Under the pieces are notes generated by a model. That model was not told the DNA's origin and did not search any database. It was given only the letters and a program-made list of their open reading frames with translations. DNA of 64,000 nt from Lithospermum erythrorhizon (lineage: Eukaryota > Streptophyta > Magnoliopsida > Boraginales > Boraginaceae), in NCBI GenBank assembly GCA_019722365.1, contig JADFUC010000232.1, forward strand, positions 310,001 to 374,000, written 5' to 3'. The position numbers and the translations under genes were made by a program. Of this stretch, positions 25,880 through 35,345 are shown piece after piece. Positions within the stretch are counted from its first letter, which is position 1. Every line of letters starts with the position of its first letter.

Positions 25880-27070
25880 GGAGCATCGAAAGGTGAAAAT
25901 CATGAAATAGAGTTTAACTTTAAATTAAATTCTAAAATTAAATAATTAATTATAAAATCCGCGAAAGTGTAAAGATTAATATTTTAGCCATTTAACATGA
26001 CTTAAATCTGTTAAAATTATAAATATTAATTTCAAGTAATCGACGAGGGTTCTGGATTAATATAAATGAAATAAATCTAGAGCAATAACATATAACGTAT
26101 TTATGTTAGTAGTAAAACTCTAGGAAATTAATTATCAGCCAAACCTCTACGGATCGCAATCTGGCCGAAACCAATGAACATGCATTCCCTTTATTACGCC
26201 TATCATGTAATTATCATAGTATCAACAATTCATTTACTGCATGGGTTAAACGGGATTAATTAAACTAGTGTTCAATCTTAATAATTGTATATTACTACCG
26301 GGTTCTCACGATAATTTAAGGCCATGAAGGACAGTTAGATCTTTACCATTAATCAAGTATACAATAGTAAATTGTCAAATTATTATTATTATACAACTTA
26401 ATATTATCTCTGTACTTAAGGCCAATAATATTACAAATATTATTTGAATTATATTTCATGTATGAAATAAAATGAGACTTGTAAATTGAGAAATGTATTT
26501 CTCAATAGTATATATATTTAGAATATATATATATATGAACAAACAAATTGAGCTCAATAAGCAATCGAGATTGACTAATAACTTGATAAAGTTATTTTAA
26601 AGTGACCCATTGGTATTTTAATTGACTTGTTAAGTTAAATTAAAATAGAACAACTCACTATTAACTCATTAACTAATTAGATGCTTAGACGATCTAATTG
26701 AGTTAACGAAAGCTGAATCACTCTCCCAACAAGCCAGTTTAACGGTTAAATTAAGTGAGTATTATAATGTGAGAAATGGCTGCTATTTTTCATTTGGGAT
26801 TTAAGAAAATCACAAACCCTTGCCTCCATGCAGCCTCGCTGACTTCCTCGAAGAGATATTTCTCTTCCAATTTTGTTCATACAACTCTAGCAAAGTTCTA
26901 TCTCTTGGATCACTGGGACAAGCAATCGGAGTAAGCTTTTTTAAAGTAAGGCACTATTGCCCATTTTCAAGGTGATTTACTGCTTTCCGCCATAGCATTC
27001 TGGGGTATTCATATGAAGTCATTATATGTTTTAGATTAATTTATATTATTGATTTATCCTGACGTATGAA
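25880..27070 (+). repeat. LTR-like segment related to 59775-60600
   Basis: Shares phrases in the same order with the segment at 59775-60600: ATTATTATTATACAACT / ATATTATTATACAACTA, TATATTTCATGTA(T/C)GAA, GTTAACG...AACGGTTAAAT, and GTATTCATA...ATATGTTTTA...TTTATATTA. It is probably a solo LTR or LTR fragment of one family. A possible primer site TTGGCGC follows at 27071. Confidence 0.5.
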
Positions 27071-27849
27071 TTGGCGCTTAATTACAACCAATGATCTATA
27101 CAGATTCTTTTTTTTTTTTTTTTTTTTTTAAATAATTAAATGGGATCTTTACTACGAATTAAATTCATGTTAACATTAACTCTAAAACAAACAAATTCCT
27201 ATTAAATCCTCTATGGATCTCGAATTAATGGTTTTAACATGTACTAAATCTCATGCTAACACTAAACCCTCAAGCAATTTAACTCTAACTAGACAGAATT
27301 AAATGATCCCAACACCAGCCGCATTAAATCCCACATACCAAGTTTCTCTACCTTCCAAGTCAATTTTCATCAAGACTTACCTTAAGGATCAGATATACAA
27401 AATCATATCACAATAAATCATAAACAAGCTTCACTCGGGACGATCAGGGTCACCTCAGTGTGATCGCGATAACGCCGAAATGTAAACTCAAAGAAATAAG
27501 TAATCATCCTATAAAAAGCTCCCAAATGACACGGACGTGCGAAAAGGTTACAAAGATTCCAAACGCAGCCTCCTGGCAAAGAAAGTTCCCAACATGGTTA
27601 ATGACAAACTCCTCGACCACCCGCAAAGAAAAAGAGGTCATAACTGTGACCAAAATGTATACTAAATTCACATCTAAAGTAAGTCCAATATACAATCGGC
27701 TTCATCCAACAAGTCAATGTTGCATCGGATGCCACGCATAAAGAAAGCAAATACGAAATAAATACCTAATGAAAACCAACACGCCAATAAAGTGGATATT
27801 GAAATCATGAACCCGACACCTACCAAGCAGATGCATTGTGTTCACGGGT
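27071..27849. other. Retrotransposon spacer with 22-base T run
   Basis: A homopolymer of 22 T lies at 27108-27129. The rest is AT-rich, then a less AT-rich stretch (27430-27830) with overlapping frames but no recognised protein. It ends at the right arm of the outer element, just before which ACTGTAGACATCA is probably the start of that arm. Confidence 0.45.
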
Positions 27850-29888
27850 AACTGTAGACATCAAAAAATTTATCGAAATAATAATTAAATTGATTAAGAT
27901 GAATTAATCAAATTACACTGAAAAGTCGAGCCACTCAAAATATGCCATTTGGCTAATTAGTGGCTCTTGATCAACCCTAAATTCAAATCAAACACCGATC
28001 GAACAAGTGGTTCCTGTGAAATCAAGCCTCGAATTAATCAATTCATAAAAAAGGGTTTTTGCCATTAATTAACTCCTAAATTTGAACTCAAATAGGATTC
28101 CCGAGAAATACCGCATTAAATCTCAATTAAAATTAAAGCTCCAAAACAACCAATTTTATTGATTAAAAGTCGGGGTCATAATGAACATTCCGAAAAGCCC
28201 ACGCTGTTCAAACAGAATCTAAACCACGGGTTCAAAATCAAGACTCCGGTTACGCGTCTGAAAATCAGGACTTCGTGTCGCGGTTCAAATCAAGAGACTC
28301 CGTGGTTACGTGGTTCAAAATCAAGACTGGTAAATTACGTGGCTCAAAATCAAGACCCCTGTAAGTTAAGTGTTCAAAATCAAGGCCCTAAAATACCCGC
28401 GTCAATATGAAACGATTCGACCTAAAAGTAACTCGAACCTTCTTTCATAAAAAGGGCTACCAATCAAACCGCCAATCAAAAAGTTAGCATCTGCCTCTCA
28501 AGACTATAAATAGCCCCCCCATTTGGCCGAAAAATTCCATCACAAAAAATCATCACATTCCACCACAAAAAATACACAAACCCCTCAGTATCATTAATAA
28601 AAAACCTCTCGGTATTTTTCTAAGCCAGATATTTTGGGCTCGCTGTAAAAACACCACGCGCCGAAACACCTCTGCCGTCAAAATAGGCGTCAAATCAAGA
28701 ATTATCAGACAAACGCACACTCTTCAAGTTAAAGAAAAAATCACGAGAATCAATTTAAAGTTTCTCAAGAACGCTTCTAATATTCGTGGATTAAGCCACG
28801 TGAAATTTCCGATTATTCAAAAACTTGATGAACATATATGATAAATTCTGCCGATAATCATCAAACCCCAAATATGTGAATACAATCGAAGCTCAATCTC
28901 TATGGGCTTGGATTCTAGGCAGAAACACGCTGCTAAAGTTTCCCCGCCTAGTTGATCAAGATATCAACAAGCGGGAAAGTTCTCCACCTCATACTCCGAT
29001 CATCATCTCTACAACAAAAAGTCACAAGACCGACGTAGTAAAAGCTAAGCACGCTACTTCAAAGCTTAAATCAAGTCCAAGCTGAGCCAACCACTCAAGC
29101 CCCAAGTTTGGCGCCTAAATCCTCACTAAGTTCCATCAGCGAGGCCAAATTTCACTAAATCCCACCCGGTCATATCCCTTAAGTCCCACTCTACAAGAAC
29201 ACGCCAAGAAGTGTCGACAAGAAGCATGCTGTAGTTACAACGCTTCAACACTTATTTCATATCACCCATACAGTCAGTTCTGAGTCTTATTCCAACTGTC
29301 ATTACATCGTGGGCGCACTCAAGTTCCATTAAACATGTCAGGCCTCTTAAGCTACTGTGTTGCCACCACAAAAGGCGACAGACTTCCTGTGTAACAAACT
29401 TCAAATTCCCACTCAGGCTTACCAGAATATCCAACTACATAAATTCCCATATAGTACTCAAAGCTTGTCCCCACTCACAAACGCCGCAGCTCCATCAACT
29501 CCAAAGAATCGAGATTGCCCAAGCATCAAGATCAAGTCCATACAACCAACACGGAATACGTCATGCTCCCTCGACTGACCATATATCCAAGTCCTCAAAC
29601 AAAGCTTCTATCCAAATCCAAGTTAAATCAAATCAAATCAAGCCAAATCAAGCTCATACTAAGTTTCTATCAAGATCAAACTGTCGGGCTGGGCACCCAA
29701 ACATCTCACAAATCGCCGAACGCTTACGACTCATAGCTCAAGCAACATCTTTCTCGATTTGATAAAACCCGCATAATTCAACGAATCTTCCCCTCTATAA
29801 GCGATTTCATTTTGTACCACTTATCATAAATAATAAAAAATTCTTCCTCAGATTACAATGTTTGTTATTTTCCGACATCAAAAACGGT
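27850..29888 (+). repeat. Right LTR of outer retrotransposon
   Basis: Collinear with 8323-10060 and extends about 300 bp further, ending near CCGACATCAAAAACGGT. Contains short tandem AAATCAAATCAAG-type repeats at 29620-29655. Immediately outside lies GTTTCTA, shared with the left flank. Confidence 0.7.
28505..28512 (+). promoter_or_regulatory. TATA box in right LTR
   Basis: TATAAATA followed by a C run and ATTTGGCCGAAAAA, the same layout as at 9016-9023 in the left arm. Confidence 0.5.
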
Positions 29889-29895
29889 GTTTCTA

Positions 29896-30099
29896 ATAGC
29901 AAACTTTGATGTATTAATTTTTTCGCACAATTTTGATTTCAATCAAAATTATAATGCTAATAGTAAATTAGGTTGTAAATTATATAATTTGTATACTTTT
30001 ACAAAATATTATACAACATATTAAGAAATATTTTATATCAAAATTTAAAATTCAACATAACAAATTTAGAAAGTCAAAGATATTTTAGGGACTAGAGAG
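29896..30099. mobile_element. Right fragment of the split Stowaway-like MITE
   Basis: Continues the MITE begun at 8290-8322. Its interior (TAATGCTAATAGTAAATTAG, ACAACATATTAA, AGAAAGT...GATATTTTA) matches the MITE at 48050-48289 in the same order, which supports one family. It ends GGGACTAGAGAG, then TA at 30100-30101. Confidence 0.7.
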
Positions 30100-30101
30100 T
30101 A

Positions 30102-30450
30102 TTCCCTCCGTCCAGATTTATAAGGGATTATTTCCCCTTTTGAATGTCCAAATTTATAAGCCAATTTCTAAATAAGTAATCTATTTTTTTATTTTACCTT
30201 GTGAAAATTGAAATGGATAATGAATATTTTTAATTCTTACAAGGTAATAAGTATTTAATAAACAAAAAATTAATATAAGTATCATACTTTACATGAAAAC
30301 ATAAATTAGGGAGTACGTAATATTGCATTAAATATTGGGTCATCGAATGCAATATAAATAAGGATAAATTAGGACTAGCACAATTATTCAACTCATTTAT
30401 TAAAATTTACCAAAAATCAAATATTCTCTTATAAATTTGGATAGAAGGAC
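30102..30450. mobile_element. Stowaway-like MITE, about 350 bp
   Basis: Left end TTCCCTCCGTCCAGATTTAT and right end, on the opposite strand, GTCCTTCTATCCAAATTTAT match at 18 of 23 positions when the following AAG is counted. TA flanks both sides (30100-30101 and 30451-30452). The left TA is shared with the previous MITE, so the two abut head to tail with no spacer. Confidence 0.8.
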
Positions 30451-30645
30451 TAATATTTTTAAAACCCAAGAAATAGTTAATTAGGCTTAGTTGAACGGCC
30501 CACTAAATCTTACTTGATCATGAAGCTAAGACAGGCCAAATACAAGAGTGTCATACGACCCATTCCTTAGTTGGTGGATTACGGACAGTTCTATGCAGGC
30601 CCAATCCATTAGACATTTCTACCCATAAGGCCTTAAATATAAGGC

Positions 30646-31799
30646 TTAATTTCTTATTGCCCCTTAAACTATGTCTGATTTGTCAACTTGTCCCCTCATA
30701 CTTTTATCTTCACAAGCTTACTCCCTAATACTATCATCTTCACAAATTGCCCCTAAACACATTTTTGCCAATAAACAATAAAATTCATTTAAACAAGGCA
30801 GAAAGAGAATTATACATATATTTAGATTTCGAGTAAAGCGTATATTGAAATAACATAACATTTGGGCTTCATTAATAATAATTAAAAAATTAAATCCTAT
30901 TACCCCATCCCCATCCCTTGTCCCTAACCCCCCCACCACTACCACATCTACCTACCCATACCCCATCACCACCATCACCCAAATCAATTTCTCGATACAA
31001 GAGTCGCTAATACAATTTTTCCCAAAGAAAATAGTCAAGCCGAATCTAAATCAAAAATTATCCACACAAAAAAAACCCAAATCAAAATTGTTGACATCAT
31101 TCACAATTTCCTGACAACCCCAAATCAAAATTATCCCAAAGAAAATACCCGCTAGTATAATTTTTCCACAAAAAAACCCATTTCCTTTTATATTCAATAA
31201 ATTAAAATTAACAAAATTTGTGGGCATAATTAACACTCAACATCGATTTGAATAATCATTACTGAGTATATATACCAAAGACTCCTATTTTATAAGAATA
31301 GAACACCAAATTCAAGAAAAGATGAACAACAATCTCTCAACAACAAAAGTGTTTCAAGAAAGGAACTCAAATCGATCGCTTCCCGCCTCCTCAATCGGGC
31401 GGCTACATGCCAAGTGGTTCGAAAGCGTGGTTGGACTGAGAAAGATGGCTACCATTGGATTGGGAGAAGGCAGAAGCATGCGATACGAAAATGTCAAATG
31501 ACCACAAGATTTAAGCTAGGGATTTTTTGGATTTTATTTTATTTTTGCTTTATTAAGATTTTAATTACAAAAAGTTAAGCTTCAAATGTCGTTATTTTAA
31601 AATGCTATAAGCAAAAAATCTAATATATGTATATTCCTACTTTACCTTATGTTAAAAATTAATTTTTATTAGTTTTATTATAAAAAATATATTTTCAAAA
31701 AGAATTGACAAGCATTTATACAGATAGAAAGAATCAAAAGATAAAAGTATTTATGACAAGTTTTGACAACCTGACATACCAGGGCAATAAAAAATTACC
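30646..31799. mobile_element. Non-autonomous DNA transposon with about 60-bp inverted repeats
   Basis: The left end (30646-30710) and the reverse complement of the right end (31739-31799) share TAATTT(C/T)TTATTGCCC, GTCA(A/G)(C/G)TTGTC and ATACTTTTATCTT in order. The interior has a C-rich stretch (30900-30985) and a non-coding centre. Long terminal repeats without a transposase suggest a Mutator-like derivative; no clear 8-9 bp target duplication was found. Confidence 0.55.
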
Positions 31800-32890
31800 G
31801 AGATATAATACTGAGTACTATCTAATTCCGTATATCGGTAGTTGTTAATCCGTGACCAAGTCTCAAATCAAGCCTCGAGCCCTTGTCCATAAGTAAATTA
31901 TACTATATAAGCCCCCTATAATGTATCTGAGCAAAGAAAATATCGAAGGTGGTTAATCGATAATGACTTTTTAATAACTGGGATGCGAAAGCATCAATGG
32001 TTAATCGAAGCTATACTTTTTAGACGCTATGTACTAAATCGTTAACGCTTCATTTAATAAATTCAAGAAAAAAAATGTAAATCCCTACCCCAAATATCTC
32101 ATGATCCCACCCAGATTTGAATCTCACCCTAATTTTTCTCCCCATCCTCAATTTAATTCATCACCAAATCTTCCGGCTAATCCTCTAATTAAAGCCTCCC
32201 ACTTATTTTGCCCCCCAATTCATTACCAAAATCGTGTAATTAACACTAAATTTTTTATTCTTTCCCCAAACCCACAAAAACCCACCAAAACTCACTAAAT
32301 TCCTTTGTAAGAAATAAGAAAAGTTATGTTTCCTCGGTATTATTAGAGGAGATTTGCAAAGATTGAAGAAAAAATGGAGAAGACAACCAAAATCACATGT
32401 TTAATAAAAAATTTAGTTTGCATGTTATTTTTTGCAGTGGTTTGATTATGATTTTTTATTTTTTTTTCATGGTATTTGTTTGCATATTTTTTGAAGGTCT
32501 CAATACCCAAAAATAAAAAATTTAATTTGATTTCAAAGAAGCTTTTTATCAAGTTATGATAACAGTAAGAGTCGAATAGTTTTATTCGATAGTTTTAGTT
32601 ATTCAATTTGTATCAAGTTATTCTTGTTTGGTTAGAAGTTGGATCCAAATTAAAATGACTATTTAACAAAGCATGTTTTATCAATTAAAAGCCTTAAGTC
32701 TATCTATATATGTTTTAATTCCATGTTGTTAGAATTATTGGGTCAGGAATTTGAATCTTTATGTTTTTTTTTGCCTATTTTGTGTTGATTGCTAAAATTT
32801 AGGTAATGAACGGTGTTTGATACTTTGTTCTATGAATGTGTCTGGATGAGTTTTAACTTTATTTTAAGGCTGATTGTTAAATATTTTTTT
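31800..32890. other. Intergenic, no gene seen
   Basis: A C-rich, Pro/Ser-rich frame at 32101-32298 reflects base bias (CCC, CCA, AAA codons) and has no family resemblance. The rest is AT-rich. Confidence 0.5.
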
Positions 32891-33545
32891 GTGTCGATTG
32901 TTAAAATTCATAGGTTTCTGAGTACCGCTTTAATGCTACAGATTCATTTCATTCATGAAATACATCGGTAATCCTTTTGTGGGCGGTATCCATTTTTATC
33001 GAAAATGAATCCCCGATTACGATGCAACACGTATTATCAGGAAGTGTGAATATGTTCTTTTAGTCAATCTGCTACTATCGGTGACTTATTATGTCAAGAT
33101 GCCTATATATGTATTCGTGTTAGCTATGAAACGAAGCATATGTCAGATGCTCATTTGCTTTATCATAATCTGTGAATCCACATTATTCATGCCATGGTAT
33201 TCATATCATTAAAAGAAATAATTTGTGTTGATTGTTAAAATTCATGAGTTTCGTAATACACATATAAACCTTTGTCGTGGTATTCATTCTACTTAAATAC
33301 ACATATAAACTCAAGTGTATTCATTTTATCGGAAATGAATATCCGATTATGATGCAACACGACACGCTGTCGTGAATCTGTTCTTATTGGTCAATCTATT
33401 ACTATTGTACTTCTATTATATTGCATCCCATATATGTATTTTTGTTAGCTATGAATGAATTATTATGTTGCATGCCCCTATATGTTTTATCATACGAATC
33501 CACAAAACAAGCCACGCCACGATATTCACATCAAAAGAAATACCA
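32891..33545 (+). repeat. Head-to-tail duplication, about 330 bp x 2
   Basis: Copy 1 (32891-about 33222) and copy 2 (about 33225-33545) share GTGT(C/T)GATTGTTAAAATTCAT, ATTACGATGCAACACG / ATTATGATGCAACACG, GTCAATCT, TTAGCTATGAA and the closing TTCA(T/C)ATCA...AAAAGAAATA. The copies are adjacent and have diverged substantially. A third partial start (TTTGTGTTGATTGCTAAAAT) lies at about 32777-32800. Confidence 0.7.
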
Positions 33546-33889
33546 CCAACAAGTGTCCTCCGATATTACAAATTCACACCTAAATTCCCATGGGCTTTTA
33601 ATCGATTAAGTTTCAAACACGCCGCCTATCAGAAATGTCAACAGAAGGATTCCTGTGAATATATGGCAATACTTCTAATGTATGATTTGATGAAGTTCTA
33701 TAGTAATGCGATAAATAAGCTAGTGAATCTAAGGGGACGTTGGGTCTGAAAGAATGAACAAAGTAAGAATGCAACAATAAGCAAATATGACCATGAAAAA
33801 AGAGACAACAACAAAATAAGAATAAGTGGCAAATACGATGATTTAATAATTAGAAGAAAATTATATTGAATGTTTTTAAAAAATTAATT
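33546..33889. other. Intergenic, no gene seen
   Basis: The overlapping frames at 33421-33749 partly lie in the duplication to the left and have no protein resemblance. A-rich spacer follows. Confidence 0.5.
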
Positions 33890-34390
33890 GCTTAATCATC
33901 TAAACGAAACTATAATTTGAAAAAGGAAAATAAAATCATGAAAAAGGTAAAAAAATCGAAATAAAGAAAAACAAGAAATACGGAACAATTAACGATGATG
34001 ACTAAAATTACGGGTATTAAAGAGTTTATGAAAATAACTCAAGACAAAAACATATAATGACATTACATGAAAATATTAAAATACCACGATATACTCATCG
34101 TTTGACAATTTACATGAAATTAATACCATAAAGATACTCTTCCGTGGTTTAGCAGTATTGCATTCACATAAATAAATTTGTCTATTTTATATCGCTATCA
34201 CTGGGTGATGTGAATAATAAAATCGTGTAAGAAAGCACAAAAAAAACTTACCCGAGTAATAATTTAATAAAACTACATATAATCTAAAAGAAAAGTAAAA
34301 TAAAGTCCCCGAAAAAGTTAAAAAACAAAACGGAGAAGAAATAGGCAATAAATACGGAACAATTAATTATCAAGCTAAAATTACGCTGTG
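33890..34390 (+). repeat. Diverged direct duplication, two copies about 370 bp apart
   Basis: Near 33890-34017 and again at 34260-34390 the same phrases recur in order: ATAAT(T/C)T(G/A)AAA, AAAATAAA(A/G)TC, AAAA(A/G)GT(A/T)AAAAAA, AAATACGGAACAATTAA and CTAAAATTACG. The spacer carries no gene. Confidence 0.5.
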
Positions 34391-34456
34391 TTGAAGAATT
34401 TTTTCCCTAAAATTCTAAATCAACAATTTTACAAATACCCTTATTCAATTTTTGGC

Positions 34457-34482
34457 CATTGGATCATTATAATGATCCAATG
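34457..34482. repeat. Perfect 26-bp palindrome
   Basis: CATTGGATCATTA is followed at once by its exact reverse complement, with no loop. The flanks are ordinary AT-rich DNA. It could be the core of a foldback transposon or, less likely, a dimeric protein-binding site. Confidence 0.85.
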
Positions 34483-34794
34483 ACTAAGATTTGGCAATAC
34501 ATTATAAGCACCAAAATATAAGCGATCTAAGATTTTGGTTAGATGAGCTTATACTATACATTCAGTTTTTAGAGCCCAAATGAAGTGGCCAGAATAATCT
34601 TAGTTATGGATGTTAGTAATTATACAATTTTCTTGCTAAGGTAATTTGAATATTTGATCCATCTACAAATGTTTTAATTTACTCACTCAAACTCAAACTA
34701 TGGTTTAATATTGTGTGTGGTGTGGAATGAGTATTAATATTATTCCAATTTCTTGATGGATTTGTCACTCTTTCACATGACTCATTTAAAAAAA

Positions 34795-34860
34795 TTTTAA
34801 ACATTAAAATTTAAAAATTTAACATATCAAAATTAGAAAATAGACGATATTTTAATATAT
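34795..34860. repeat. Fragment of the 48050/29896 MITE family
   Basis: The order AAAATTTAAAAATT, AACATATCAAAATTAG, AAA(A/G)T, GATATTTTA matches the right part of the MITEs at 29896-30099 and 48050-48289. No terminal inverted repeats remain. Confidence 0.45.
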
Positions 34861-35345
34861 ACTCAAAATTATGTAGTATTTGATCCAACATTATATTTTT
34901 AGCCGCCGATTGAATGGAAAGATTATGAATTCGAAAATATTTTGTGATCTGATAATTTAATTTACTCTACAAATTTGATTATATTATCCTCGCAAAGGAA
35001 GCCTCATCATCATTATTTCACGGGAACTGAAATGGAATATTTTAATGAAATCTTGTCAGTAACTGACAACAAAAGACTAATAAAAAAATTGTCAAACGAT
35101 CCATCATACTAACCATCGCTCGAAATGAGATAAATGCTAATCTTTTTAACGTTTTCAGTTCTCATCATCTCATAACTCATCATTGTGTCATCACTCAATC
35201 TCACTTCTAGAAAAAAGCCTTTTAAATCCAGCCCAAATCAGCCCTATTAATCATTTAAGCTATAATATTGAAATAAGTACTTGAATCAATCAAGAATTTC
35301 AATTTGGAGTACTAGTTTTGTAATTAAGCAATTTTACCAAGAATT
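34861..35345. promoter_or_regulatory. 5' flank of the P5C dehydrogenase gene
   Basis: The 5' UTR and core promoter of the gene starting at 35346 must lie here or just upstream, but I see no unambiguous TATA box at a suitable distance. CTCATCATCTCATAACTCATCA-like pyrimidine-rich DNA near 35160-35200 resembles a plant leader or start region. Transcript data would be needed to place the start. Confidence 0.35.

Larger units (their letters stand above)
8323..29888 (+). mobile_element. Large nested LTR retrotransposon block (outer element)
   Basis: Two direct, collinear, diverged copies of one sequence bound the block: 8323-about 10060 and about 27850-29888. Both arms contain the same landmarks in order: a start near ACATCAAAAA, the phrase TTAAATTGATTAAGATGAAT, a TATA box followed by a C run and ATTTGGCCG, and CAAGATCAAGTCCATACAAC near the far end. 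Gag-type remnants lie inside on the plus strand. The block sits within a Stowaway-like MITE and carries the candidate duplication GTTTCTA at both borders. It is interrupted by a complete inner gypsy element and by other LTR-like pieces, so it is non-functional. Confidence 0.75.
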
